Assembly: GCA_905181815.1 (NCBI GenBank)
Contig: CAJIZA010000004.1
Location: 62,001-126,000, forward strand
Reading direction: 5' to 3'
Length of the DNA stretch: 64,000 bases
From: an uncultured Planktomarina sp.
GTDB lineage: Bacteria > Pseudomonadota > Alphaproteobacteria > Rhodobacterales > Rhodobacteraceae
In this document: piece after piece, positions 17,638 to 26,305 of the stretch
Numbering within the stretch: position 1 is the first letter of the stretch
Layout of the letters: every line of letters begins with the position of its first letter
Program-made: the position numbers and the translations under genes
The notes under the pieces: model-generated
The model's database searches: none
What the model saw: only the letters and a program-made list of their open reading frames with translations
What the model was told of the DNA's origin: nothing

Positions 17638-18187
17638 CCGCATAGTGACGATGACAGCTCAAGATGTGATTGTTAAACAGACCACAAGCCTCCATCCACG
17701 CATAAACGATGGTCGGACCACAAAACTTGAACCCGGCCGTTTTGAGATCATTTGAGATCCTCTGACTCAGCGGTGATTGGGTGGGGACTTGCGCCAATGT
17801 CTCATAGCCACCAATAATCGGGCGACTGTCCACATAGGCCCACATCCTTTCAGAAAACGACATCTCTTCGGCCAAATGCAAATAGGCCTGCGCATTGCCA
17901 ATGGTAGCTTCAATCTTGCCACGATGGCGCACAATAGCGGGGTTTTGCAGCAACACCTCCACCTCAGCTGCGCCCCAGCCTGCGATTTCTTGCGGATCAA
18001 ATCCCGCAAAAGCAGAACGTAAAGCCGCACGTTTTTTTAGAATCGTGATCCAACTCAGCCCCGCTTGGAAGCCATCTAAAATCAATTTTTCCCATAGAGC
18101 CCGGCTGTCATATTCCGGCACGCCCCATTCCGTGTCATGATAATCTTGATAAATTTTATCTATTCCAACCCAAGTACAGCGGTCCAT
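17618..18187 (-). CDS. tag: DNA-3-methyladenine glycosylase I
   Basis: This 189-residue base-excision repair enzyme removes 3-methyladenine from DNA. The zinc-snap residues are visible: Cys4 (RCTW), His in YHDTEWG, and NHILSCHRH at the C-terminus. EYDSRALWEKLILDGFQAGL and SWITILKKR are typical of the family. The length is normal. It overlaps the TlpA gene tail to tail by 20 bp. Confidence 0.93.
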   Translation of the reverse strand: MDRCTWVGIDKIYQDYHDTEWGVPEYDSRALWEKLILDGFQAGLSWITILKKRAALRSAFAGFDPQEIAGWGAAEVEVLLQNPAIVRHRGKIEATIGNAQAYLHLAEEMSFSERMWAYVDSRPIIGGYETLAQVPTQSPLSQRISNDLKTAGFKFCGPTIVYAWMEACGLFNNHILSCHRHYAVTALAR

Positions 18188-18277
18188 TTCGCCTCCAATT
18201 TACCTCATGTTAGGGCTCTGCGCTGATGCTGCCAAGCACTATGACCTAGACATTTATACAAGGGCGAAGACATCCAG

Positions 18278-19061
18278 ATGGACCAAAAATTCTCCAACCC
18301 ATTGAGTGCTGCGGTGGCGAAACGGGACGCGAATGTCCTTGAGACAGTACATGAGGCACTGAAATACAGGCGCGCGGCCGTAGCTTTCCAACCGGCAATC
18401 CAAACCAGTGTGCCCTAAAATGTGGTGTTTTATGATGGTTTGATCCGGATTATTGATCCCGCGGGACACCATATCCCGGCGCGCAGTTTCATCGTAGAGT
18501 TTGAAAATACCAAGCTTGAACTATTCATTGACTGAGCCACATCACAATTGGGCCTGGAAACTTTGGCCGAGCCGCCAGCCATTCGGCTTTCAAAGAACAT
18601 GTAAGCGCAATCGATTGGTTGTCCCAAATGGGTGCGCAGGCTTGAGGATGGTCTGCGAAGATCGCCAAATTTGGCAAAAAACCTCATTCTGGGAATGACT
18701 GAAAAAAGCGTCATGACCGCGCCGGAAGTGGCGCGATATATCATGGAAGACATGCAAAATTGGGGCTGTGTTTCGCCCTAACGACTTTAGTGCTGGGCAA
18801 ACTTCGCTAGCGCAGCTGCTTGGTTTTTATTTTGATATTATCAAGATGGATGGGAGATTCACCAAAGACCTGACACAATCGGCTGACAATCAGGCATCAA
18901 TTTACGCCGTTATCGGTATAGCCAGAAGTTTTGAAATGTTTTGCGTGGCACAAAATGTTGAAACCGCCTCAGATGCAGAGGTGTTAACCACACTGGGCGT
19001 TGACTGCCTGCAGGGCTACCATTTGGGCGTCCCAACCTTAACCTCGCCCTGGCAGCAATAG
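18278..19061 (+). pseudogene. Decayed EAL-domain (cyclic-di-GMP phosphodiesterase-like) gene
   Basis: Frame one from ATG 18278 gives EAL-family sequence (AAVAFQPAIQT, VVFYDGLIRIIDP, LGLETLAEPPAIRLS) but carries stops at 18416, 18533 and 18602. After a +1 shift near 18760-18785 the homology continues with DFSAGQTSLAQLLGF, FDIIKMDGRF, NQASIYAVIGIAR and GVDCLQGYHLG. Intact homologues in Rhodobacteraceae are single EAL-domain proteins of about 280 residues. Three stops plus one shift show that the gene is dead. The EAL motif itself reads as QPA with no downstream ExL, and the DD of DDF is partly lost, so catalytic residues have also decayed. No promoter-proximal features are evident. Confidence 0.85.
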
Positions 19062-19091
19062 CCGCAAAGGCAGCTAGCTTGTGGGTCTATA

Positions 19092-19129
19092 TTGCCGCAT
19101 TGCAGCAATTTTTCTCGCATACGCAGCAA
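19092..19129. promoter_or_regulatory. PhaR-type palindrome upstream of phaA
   Basis: TTGCCGC-ATT-GCAGCAA (19092-19108) is a 17-bp inverted repeat with one mismatch. A further half-site GCAGCAA lies at 19123-19129. PhaR repressors of Paracoccus and Rhodobacter recognise CTGC-N3-GCAG-type sites near PHA genes, and this site is about 150 bp upstream of phaA. The match is by eye and the regulator gene is not in this window. Confidence 0.45.
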
Positions 19130-19255
19130 TTTTTACCGCTGTGGCATTGTCAATGGGCTAAAAAATTCATACAAACGCGCGAAAGTGAGGATTAGACTGC
19201 GCACAGTGAACGATTCCTGTGCCGAAGGTTGACCTCATCAATGAGGAGAAACTTT

Positions 19256-20434
19256 TTGACAAATATCGTAATCGTATCAGCCGCCCGGACCGCTGTCGGT
19301 AGCTTTGGGGGCGCCTTCGCCAATACACCAGCCGATGCCCTTGGCACATCCGTCTTGAAAGCTATCGTGGAACGCGGAGGCATCGACCCTTCGGAAGTCA
19401 GCGAAACCATCCTCGGCCAAGTCCTCACAGCCGGCCAAGGCCAAAACCCCGCCCGTCAAGCTCACATTAATGCCGGTCTGCCAATCGAATCGGCGGCATG
19501 GAGCATCAACCAAGTCTGCGGGTCAGGATTGCGCGCCGTCGCTTTGGCCGCACAGCACATCCAACTTGGGGATGCAGATATCGTGGCCGCCGGTGGACAA
19601 GAGAATATGACCTTTTCTCCCCATGTTGCGCATCTGCGCAGCGGTACCAAAATGGGTGACGTCAAATACATCGACAGCATGATCCGTGACGGATTGTGGG
19701 ATGCCTTTAACAACTACCACATGGGCCAAACTGCTGAAAACGTCGCAGCCCAGTGGCAAATCACCCGCGATGCACAAGATGAGTTCGCCGTTGCCAGCCA
19801 AAACAAAGCGGAAGCGGCGCAAAAGTCAGGTAAGTTTTCCGACGAAATCACCCCTTTCACTGTATCCACCCGCAAGGGCGACATCATTGTTGAGGCTGAT
19901 GAATATATCCGTAATGGCGCCACCCTCGAGGCCATGCAAAAAATGCGGCCCGCCTTTCTGCGCGATGGCGGCACAGTCACCGCAGCCAACTCTTCCGGCC
20001 TCAACGATGGCGCCGCCGCGGTGTTGCTCATGACCGCAGAAGAGGCCGAAAAGCGTGGCCTTGAACCTTTGGCCCGTATCGCCAGCTACACCACGGCCGG
20101 GCTTGACCCAACGGTCATGGGGGTCGGCCCCATCTACGCCAGCCGCAAAGCCCTGGACAAAGCAGGTTGGTCTGTCGGCGATCTGGACTTGGTGGAAGCC
20201 AATGAAGCCTTCGCAGCTCAAGCCTGTGCGGTGAATAAAGACATGGGCTGGGATCCGGCTATTGTGAACGTCAACGGCGGCGCGATTGCCATCGGTCACC
20301 CCATCGGTGCGTCCGGTTGCCGGATCTTGAACACATTGCTGTTTGAAATGCAGCGGCGCCAAGCCAAACGTGGCCTGGCCACGCTCTGTATCGGTGGTGG
20401 CATGGGCGTGGCTATGTGCCTCGAACGGCCCTAA
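19256..20434 (+). CDS. phaA: Acetyl-CoA C-acetyltransferase (beta-ketothiolase)
   Basis: This 392-residue thiolase condenses two acetyl-CoA to acetoacetyl-CoA. The acyl-enzyme cysteine is in [10 protein letters not shown], the histidine in GHPIGASG and the second cysteine in TLCIGGGMG. The start is a TTG: AGGAGAAA at 19244-19251 is correctly spaced before it, and the following residues ([21 protein letters not shown]) are the family N-terminus, whereas the upstream ATGs in frame add unrelated residues. It is followed by phaB after 106 bp. Products serve polyhydroxybutyrate storage and the ethylmalonyl-CoA pathway. Confidence 0.94.
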   Translation: MTNIVIVSAARTAVGSFGGAFANTPADALGTSVLKAIVERGGIDPSEVSETILGQVLTAGQGQNPARQAHINAGLPIESAAWSINQVCGSGLRAVALAAQHIQLGDADIVAAGGQENMTFSPHVAHLRSGTKMGDVKYIDSMIRDGLWDAFNNYHMGQTAENVAAQWQITRDAQDEFAVASQNKAEAAQKSGKFSDEITPFTVSTRKGDIIVEADEYIRNGATLEAMQKMRPAFLRDGGTVTAANSSGLNDGAAAVLLMTAEEAEKRGLEPLARIASYTTAGLDPTVMGVGPIYASRKALDKAGWSVGDLDLVEANEAFAAQACAVNKDMGWDPAIVNVNGGAIAIGHPIGASGCRILNTLLFEMQRRQAKRGLATLCIGGGMGVAMCLERP

Positions 20435-20540
20435 TTCGCGGGTTGTCACAGCAAAGTACGAATTCATACACGAAATATTATTGCCAATTTATATCTTATA
20501 TAGTAATTTAATTGCGCAATAAAAATACATAGGAAGTAAA

Positions 20541-21263
20541 ATGTCCCGTATCGCACTTGTCACTGGAGGCTCCCGAGGGATCGGTGCCGCCATCTCCACC
20601 GCGCTGCAAGCCACAGGCTACACCGTCGCGGCCACATATGCAGGCAATGATGAAAAGGCGGCTGCATTCACCGCCGAAACCGGCATCAAGACCTACAAAT
20701 GGGATGTGTCTGACTATGATGCCTGTGCCGCTGGTATTGCCGCTGTCGAAGCTGATTTGGGTTTGATCGATATTTTGGTCAATAATGCCGGCATCACCCG
20801 CGATGCGCCGTTTCACAAGATGTCACGCGATCAGTGGAATGATGTGATGCGCACCAATCTTGACGGCGTATTCAACATGACCCATCCGCTCTGGAACGGC
20901 ATGCGCGAGCGTAAATTTGGTCGTATTATCAATATTTCCTCGATCAATGGGCAAAAAGGCCAATTCGCACAAGCAAACTATTCCGCCGCCAAAGCTGGCG
21001 ACATTGGGTTCACCAAAGCCCTGGCCCAAGAGGGTGCACGGGCAGGCATTACCGTGAACGCCATTTGCCCAGGCTATATCGCCACAGAAATGGTGATGGC
21101 TGTGCCAGAAAAAGTACGCGATAGTATCATCGCGCAAATCCCAGCAGGTCGCCTCGGCGAAGCCTCAGAAATCGCACGCTGTGTGGTCTTTCTCGCCTCT
21201 GACGATGCGGGCTTCATCACAGGCTCCACTATGACGGCCAATGGCGGACAATATATGACCTGA
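20541..21263 (+). CDS. phaB: Acetoacetyl-CoA reductase
   Basis: This 240-residue short-chain dehydrogenase reduces acetoacetyl-CoA to (R)-3-hydroxybutyryl-CoA with NADPH. The cofactor loop GGSRGIG, the NNAGITRD motif, the catalytic Ser in INISSINGQKGQFGQ-type context (here SSINGQKGQFAQ) and YSAAK are present. AGGAAG lies upstream of the ATG. The 106-bp AT-rich gap after phaA may carry its own promoter. A clear terminator follows. Confidence 0.95.
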   Translation: MSRIALVTGGSRGIGAAISTALQATGYTVAATYAGNDEKAAAFTAETGIKTYKWDVSDYDACAAGIAAVEADLGLIDILVNNAGITRDAPFHKMSRDQWNDVMRTNLDGVFNMTHPLWNGMRERKFGRIINISSINGQKGQFAQANYSAAKAGDIGFTKALAQEGARAGITVNAICPGYIATEMVMAVPEKVRDSIIAQIPAGRLGEASEIARCVVFLASDDAGFITGSTMTANGGQYMT

Positions 21264-21288
21264 TCGCCGCGATCATGCGACTGTTTCC

Positions 21289-21325
21289 AAAACGGCCATC
21301 CTACTGGGTGGCCGTTTTTATTTCT
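21289..21325 (+). terminator. Rho-independent terminator after phaB
   Basis: AAAACGGCCA (21289-21298) and TGGCCGTTTT (21309-21318) form a perfect 10-bp stem with a 10-nt loop, followed by TATTT. It ends the phaAB unit. It can also act, more weakly, on the opposite strand for the DUF465 gene. Confidence 0.85.
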
Positions 21326-21343
21326 CAGGCTGTATGGCGGCCA

Positions 21344-21520
21344 TTAACCTCCTGATCCACTGGATAAACGAGAAATTTCTTCCTTCAAGAGGAGTTTTTT
21401 CTTTTTCAATTCCGCGACATGAAACTGATCTGAAGCTGGAGATTTCTGAGCGATCTCCACGGCTTGTGATAGGCTCATATGCTTGCGTTGCAACTCGGCG
21501 ATTCTGGAATTTAAGGTCAT
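21344..21520 (-). CDS. YdcH family (DUF465) small coiled-coil protein
   Basis: This 58-residue protein starts MTLNSRIAELQRKH and ends in a charged helix (ELKKKKLLLKEEISRL), the standard DUF465/YdcH layout of two helices. Function is unknown. AGGAGGAACC is placed ideally before the ATG at 21520, so the longer frame to 21634 is rejected. It stands alone between the phaB terminator and the methyltransferase gene. Confidence 0.85.
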   Translation of the reverse strand: MTLNSRIAELQRKHMSLSQAVEIAQKSPASDQFHVAELKKKKLLLKEEISRLSSGSGG

Positions 21521-21637
21521 GGTTCCTCCTCTTGATTTGCGTGTAACAATAGTCGAGCATATTCCTGACAGGCTGTCACGCATTGCTTTTCGTGGGGTGC
21601 GAAACCTCGAGTAAATGCGCAAAAGCTTGCTCAAAGG

Positions 21638-22387
21638 TTAATTGCGCCAAGAAAAAGACGCGCCTTCACGCAGTATAGCCGACACCTCTGGCGCATAATC
21701 TGGCTGTCCCTGAACATGTTCGACGCCAGAATGCAGGTTCTGCGCCGATAAGAGCTGAAAAGCGGCCCGTCCAGATTTCCGCGCCCGCAGGAGGATCAAA
21801 TGCGCTGGCCGTCCGGCCCGCGACGCCAGCGGCTGCACGACAATTGATCCTAAGCATCCTTCAAGCGCCACCAGTAGATCCGCCAGACGCTCCACCCTTT
21901 GAATGACAGTCAAATATCCCTTTGGACGCAATCGTTTGGCGGCCATGTCCACCCAATGGGACAAAGCCACTTGCTCCGAACGTCCCGATGCGCGTCCGGC
22001 TTCTGGTGATATGGAGGAGGCGTCTGCCGAAAAATAGGGTGGATTCATGATCACATGGTGAAAACTACGGTCAAAAAACGGCGTTGGCCGCGCAGACACA
22101 TCTCCCTGGCGCACGTCAAATTGAATGCTATTTCGAACGGAATTTTCGCGCGCAATTTGCGCATATTCCCCCAAAATTTCTACCCCATTGAGCCCAAGGC
22201 CCGGCACGCGCCGCCCCAAACAAAGGCTGGCCACGCCAACGCCGCAGCCCAGCTCTAGCACCTCTTGCCCGCTTTGCGCCGGACAAGCCGCTGCGAGAAG
22301 CACCGGATCAATGCCCGCACGATAGCCAGTTTTTGGCTGCGCCAAACGCAGCCGACCGCCCAAAAATCCATCAACGGTGACCTGCAC
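21638..22387 (-). CDS. trmN6: tRNA1(Val) A37 N6-methyltransferase family protein
   Basis: This 249-residue Rossmann-fold methyltransferase has the SAM motif LELGCGVGVASL (about 44-55) and the adenine-N6 catalytic NPPYF near 117. This places it in the TrmN6/YfiC family, whose E. coli member methylates A37 of tRNA1(Val). The start codon abuts the stop of the DUF2007 gene, so the two are co-translated. Assignment to the exact substrate is by family. Confidence 0.82.
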   Translation of the reverse strand: MQVTVDGFLGGRLRLAQPKTGYRAGIDPVLLAAACPAQSGQEVLELGCGVGVASLCLGRRVPGLGLNGVEILGEYAQIARENSVRNSIQFDVRQGDVSARPTPFFDRSFHHVIMNPPYFSADASSISPEAGRASGRSEQVALSHWVDMAAKRLRPKGYLTVIQRVERLADLLVALEGCLGSIVVQPLASRAGRPAHLILLRARKSGRAAFQLLSAQNLHSGVEHVQGQPDYAPEVSAILREGASFSWRN

Positions 22388-22602
22388 TATTGCCCCAAAT
22401 CTACATCGTTGTCGCGCATCACAGCGACGGCGGCGAAATGATCTCTATCCGCCACCATCAGCCGGCGCGGCAAAATGCCAATGCTGCCTTCGATAATGCT
22501 GGTATTTACGTCAAATTCGAAGCAAGCTATGGCTTCACCGCGAAGCAGCATCTGCGCGAAGGCCATGAGCGTCGGATCGGTGGTGCGTAACAATTCTTTC
22601 AT
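22387..22602 (-). CDS. DUF2007 domain-containing protein
   Basis: This 71-residue protein matches the DUF2007 'putative signal transducing' family: KELLRTTDPTLMAFAQMLL, then a beta-rich segment with LPRRLMVADRDH. No membrane segment and no catalytic residues are visible. It overlaps the methyltransferase start by one base and is divergent from the polyprenyl synthase gene 58 bp away. Function is unknown. Confidence 0.85.
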   Translation of the reverse strand: MKELLRTTDPTLMAFAQMLLRGEAIACFEFDVNTSIIEGSIGILPRRLMVADRDHFAAVAVMRDNDVDLGQ

Positions 22603-22660
22603 GCCCTATCACATAGGGTCTGATGTGCAGGTTTGTCGAGAGCCTTGAGGAAAAGCGAAC

Positions 22661-23659
22661 ATGTCTTTGGACGATGCAGTATCAAAACCCCATGATCGCT
22701 TGGCAGAGACCTTGGCCGATGATCTGACTGCCGTCAATCATTTGATCCGCCAACGCATGGCCTCCGAACATGCCCCCCGCATACCTGAGGTGACCGCGCA
22801 TTTGGTTGAAGCCGGGGGCAAACGCCTACGCCCAATGCTCACCTTGGCCACCGCACGGATGTGCGGCTATGCCGGGCCCTATCACATCCATCTGGCGGCC
22901 ACGGTGGAATTCATCCACACCGCGACTTTGCTGCACGACGATGTGGTGGACGACAGCGCCCAACGCCGCGGAAGGCCCACCGCGAATTTGCTTTGGGACA
23001 ATCAATCAAGTGTTTTGGTTGGAGATTATCTGTTTTCACGCTCCTTTCAACTGATGGTGGAAACTGGAAACCTGCGCGTTTTGGACATATTGGCCAATGC
23101 CTCCGCAACCATTGCCGAAGGCGAGGTTCTGCAGCTCACCGCCGCGCAAGACATTACGACCAGCGAAGATATCTATTTCAAAGTCATCCGGGGGAAAACC
23201 GCCGCACTGTTTGCCGCCGCCTGCGAGGTGGGCGCGGTGATTGCTGGCAAAGACGATCAAGTGGTTCGGGCCCTTGCGGCCTATGGTGACGCTTTGGGCA
23301 TTTCTTTTCAAATCGTTGACGATCTATTGGATTACCAAGGCTGCGCGGCGACAGGCAAAAACATTGGGGATGATTTCAGAGAACGTAAACTGACCTTGCC
23401 TGTGATCAAAGCAATTGCTGCCGCAAATGACACTGAGCGGGCATTTTGGCACAAATGTATCGCCAAGGGCCAGCAGGAGGCAGAAGATTTTTCCCATGCC
23501 ATCGCTCTAATGACACGGCATGGCACCCTCGAAGCCACCCAGGCTGACGCCCTATATTGGGCCGAGCAAGCCAAATCCGCCCTCAACGATCTGCCAGATC
23601 ACCCGCTGAAGCCGGTGCTCAAGGATCTCAGCGATTATGTCGTGGCCCGCATAAACTAG
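22661..23659 (+). CDS. ispB: Polyprenyl diphosphate synthase (quinone side chain)
   Basis: This 332-residue trans-polyprenyl synthase elongates farnesyl diphosphate with isopentenyl diphosphate, probably to the C40/C50 tail of ubiquinone. The first Asp-rich motif is HDDVVDD followed by RRGRPT, and the second is VDDLLDY. The length fits octaprenyl/decaprenyl synthases. It lies opposite ispE, whose product feeds the same isoprenoid supply, and ubiA is elsewhere in this window. Chain length cannot be read from sequence. Confidence 0.92.
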   Translation: MSLDDAVSKPHDRLAETLADDLTAVNHLIRQRMASEHAPRIPEVTAHLVEAGGKRLRPMLTLATARMCGYAGPYHIHLAATVEFIHTATLLHDDVVDDSAQRRGRPTANLLWDNQSSVLVGDYLFSRSFQLMVETGNLRVLDILANASATIAEGEVLQLTAAQDITTSEDIYFKVIRGKTAALFAAACEVGAVIAGKDDQVVRALAAYGDALGISFQIVDDLLDYQGCAATGKNIGDDFRERKLTLPVIKAIAAANDTERAFWHKCIAKGQQEAEDFSHAIALMTRHGTLEATQADALYWAEQAKSALNDLPDHPLKPVLKDLSDYVVARIN

Positions 23660-23675
23660 GGCCCTCGCAGAAATG

Positions 23676-24503
23676 TCAGATTAGGAGTGCGCCGCTAGCC
23701 ACCCACCAGGCCCGCTGTGTGGCTTGAATGGCGGCGGCACAGTCTTTCGCGGTGGCCAAACTCTCGAACAGAGCAAAACACGTGGCGCCAGACCCAGACA
23801 TGCGCACCAGCAGCGGATCCTGTGCGGCCAAAGCCTCGAGAACATCCCCGATCATAGGCTCCGCCGCCAGAGCTGGCGCTTGCAGATCATTGCGCTGCCG
23901 TTTCAGCCAAGCACAAAATTCTTTAGCCGCACGCGGCGGCGGCTCAAGCGGCAAGTTAGATTTGGATGCCAATTGCTCAAACACTCGCGCGGTGGACAAG
24001 CCACGCCCCGGGTTAACCAAACAAGCAAACAGAGGCGGTACATCGCCCAATGGGGATATCTGCGCACCAATTCCCTGCATCAAAACCGGCTTACAACCCA
24101 TGCAAACAGGCACATCGGCGCCCAATGCCACCTGTGCTGCCACGTCGGGCAGAGGAAGGTCCCATAGCGCGGCCATCGCATGCAAAGTCGCCGCCGCATC
24201 AGCACTTCCCCCACCAATGCCAGAGGCGACCGGCATGGTTTTATGCAGACGTATCTCGGTTTGACATTGACTCGGAAAGAGCGCGGCTGCTTTTAGGATC
24301 AAATTATCATCTTGTACGGGAAGCTCTGCGGCCTTTGGGCCAAGGATGTTCAGCTGGGTGCGATCAGATTTTCGCAGCTCCACCCACTCACCACAATCAA
24401 GGAACGCAACGGCACTTTGCAAGTCATGCAACCCATCGGCACGCTGCCCCACAACATGCAGGCAGAGATTGATCTTTGCCGCAGCGCTGCGCCTAATCGC
24501 CAT
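23676..24503 (-). CDS. ispE: 4-diphosphocytidyl-2-C-methyl-D-erythritol kinase
   Basis: This 275-residue GHMP kinase phosphorylates CDP-methylerythritol in the MEP isoprenoid pathway. AKINLCLHVVG at the N-terminus and PVASGIGGGSADAAATL (GHMP motif 2) are typical, and MSGSGATCFALF is motif 3. Its ATG lies inside the end of the TPR gene (11-bp overlap on the same strand), so translation is coupled. Confidence 0.94.
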   Translation of the reverse strand: MAIRRSAAAKINLCLHVVGQRADGLHDLQSAVAFLDCGEWVELRKSDRTQLNILGPKAAELPVQDDNLILKAAALFPSQCQTEIRLHKTMPVASGIGGGSADAAATLHAMAALWDLPLPDVAAQVALGADVPVCMGCKPVLMQGIGAQISPLGDVPPLFACLVNPGRGLSTARVFEQLASKSNLPLEPPPRAAKEFCAWLKRQRNDLQAPALAAEPMIGDVLEALAAQDPLLVRMSGSGATCFALFESLATAKDCAAAIQATQRAWWVASGALLI

Positions 24504-26202
24504 CAGCCACTTTCAGAGGCGACGCCCCCTCCTCGGCCAAGACGGTCGCGAGGCCCACCTCTAATTTGCGTTGAATGCGTTTTGGATCGACCGCCTCCGG
24601 GCCAGAGTAATCGGTGGCAAAACTCAATGCCCGGCGCCATTGGAATTGCGCCTCGGTTTTACGCCCAACAGCCCAGTATACATCCCCAAGGTGGTCATTC
24701 ACAATTGGATCTGTCGCCATCAACTCCACAGCGCGCTCCATATGAACCACCGCTTCGTTGTAATATCCAAGCCGATACTGCGCCCATCCAAGACTGTCGA
24801 TAATGTAACCCGCGTCGGGCTGTGCCGCGACGGCCTTTTGAATCATCTCAAGCGCCTTGCCCAGCTGTTCACCGCGATCTACCAGAGTATAGCCCACATA
24901 GTTCAGCACTTGAAATTGATTGGGTGACAGCTCCAAGGCACGGTCAAAATCACGCATCGCTGCCGGCCAATCTCCCAGCCAATCATGCGCTGTGCCACGG
25001 ACATAATGCAAATACCACTGCCCACGCGCCGGTTGATCAATCAGCTCAATCGCCATGTCATAGCTGCGCACCGCGCGCGCATATTGCTCATCTCGGCGCA
25101 AAAAATCGCCCAAAGTCATGTGAACAGCACGCAGGTTCTCAAAAGATCCGGACAATTGTGTCAAAACCTCAATCGCGGTTGTGCCTTCGCCGATCAGCTG
25201 CAAAGCCTGCGCGCGTCCCAATTCTGCCTCTACATAGGCTGGATGGCTGCGCGGCACCTGCGCATAGGTTTCAATTGCCAACTGCGGATTGCCGAGCTGT
25301 TCGAGGAGCTGAGCTGACAGCAACAGCGCTTGCATATTGCGCGGAGCCATATGGCTGGCCAGGCGTGTGTAAAGCAGCAGACCATCTTGACCTTCGCCAT
25401 TTTGTAAAGCCTGCGCCAAGAGATGTAGCACTTCGCCTGCGCCTTCACTTGCGCTGCGCAGTAGATCAAACTCGACCAATGCGCCTGCCTCAATTTGCAA
25501 CATCAAACTGTTGACCGCGTGATCTACACCAGACCCATGAAAATCGCGCAAAAACGTCAAGGCGTCCTCTGGCCGATCTAACTGCACCAATATCTGTGCC
25601 CAGGCCAAACTGCCGCGGTAGTTCAGAGCAGGTGCGGCCTGCCCTTGGCCACTAAAGCTTGCCGCTGCACCTTCAAAATCGCCCACCAATGTTTGGGCGA
25701 GACCTTTTTGATACAGCGCAAAGCTGCTCATACCCTCTACGGGCACCACGGCGTCAAAGACGCGTAAAGCCTCTGCCATCTGCCCCAGCCCCACGAGCGC
25801 CCAGCCTTTCAGCAATTCATCAATTGCGCGGCCGACGACGGTTGTCGACTCCAGATGATCCAGGGCCGCCTGATAATCATTGCGCTTGAAATGCTCGGAC
25901 AGCACCAAAACCTTGGCCAGAGGATAGCTGCCCTCACCAGCCACCAACAGACGCGCCAAAGCATGAGCTTTTTTCAAATCCCCCGAGGCTAAAAATGCAG
26001 TCATAGTTTGCGACACCAGCACGGACTCGCGCGGTGATTGTGCCAAAGCGCGGGCGAAATAATCGGAAGCGGGTTTGTAATCATGCGCAAGCGCCGCTTG
26101 GCGCGCCGCAATATAGGGACCAGACGCCTGATCCGCAGCTGCGCTGGCCCCAAGGCTCATGCTGAGCAGCACACCATACATAAATTTCGCAGATCGTTTC
26201 AA
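24493..26202 (-). CDS. Exported tetratricopeptide repeat protein
   Basis: This protein of about 569 residues begins with a signal peptide (KRSAKFMYGVLLSMSLGASAAA) and contains many TPR units, clearest near the C-terminus (NQFQVLNYVGYTLVDRGE, DSLGWAQYRLGYYNEAVVHM, DPIVNDHLGDVYWAVGRKTE). I place the start at TTG 26202 because AGGGAGG lies 6 nt upstream and the signal peptide then has its basic N-region. The ATG at 26181 and a frame to 26253 are less likely. Such proteins scaffold periplasmic complexes. The ETF-QO gene upstream ends in a terminator, so this is a separate unit with ispE. Confidence 0.82.
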   Translation of the reverse strand: MKRSAKFMYGVLLSMSLGASAAADQASGPYIAARQAALAHDYKPASDYFARALAQSPRESVLVSQTMTAFLASGDLKKAHALARLLVAGEGSYPLAKVLVLSEHFKRNDYQAALDHLESTTVVGRAIDELLKGWALVGLGQMAEALRVFDAVVPVEGMSSFALYQKGLAQTLVGDFEGAAASFSGQGQAAPALNYRGSLAWAQILVQLDRPEDALTFLRDFHGSGVDHAVNSLMLQIEAGALVEFDLLRSASEGAGEVLHLLAQALQNGEGQDGLLLYTRLASHMAPRNMQALLLSAQLLEQLGNPQLAIETYAQVPRSHPAYVEAELGRAQALQLIGEGTTAIEVLTQLSGSFENLRAVHMTLGDFLRRDEQYARAVRSYDMAIELIDQPARGQWYLHYVRGTAHDWLGDWPAAMRDFDRALELSPNQFQVLNYVGYTLVDRGEQLGKALEMIQKAVAAQPDAGYIIDSLGWAQYRLGYYNEAVVHMERAVELMATDPIVNDHLGDVYWAVGRKTEAQFQWRRALSFATDYSGPEAVDPKRIQRKLEVGLATVLAEEGASPLKVADGD

Positions 26203-26246
26203 AATCGGCCTCCCTGATAAGTCATTATTAAGCTGAGCCTTGGGCA

Positions 26247-26283
26247 AAAACAATCGGGCCGCGCAGCTTTTTGCTGGCGGCCC
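26247..26283 (-). terminator. Rho-independent terminator of the ETF-QO gene
   Basis: On the minus strand GGGCCGCCAGC pairs with GCTGCGCGGCCC-type sequence (arms 26256-26267 and 26272-26283). The stem is followed by GATTGTTTTTG. It lies 23 bp beyond the ETF-QO stop and before the TPR gene start. Confidence 0.7.
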
Positions 26284-26305
26284 TCAAGATCACGCAGTGA
26301 CGTGT

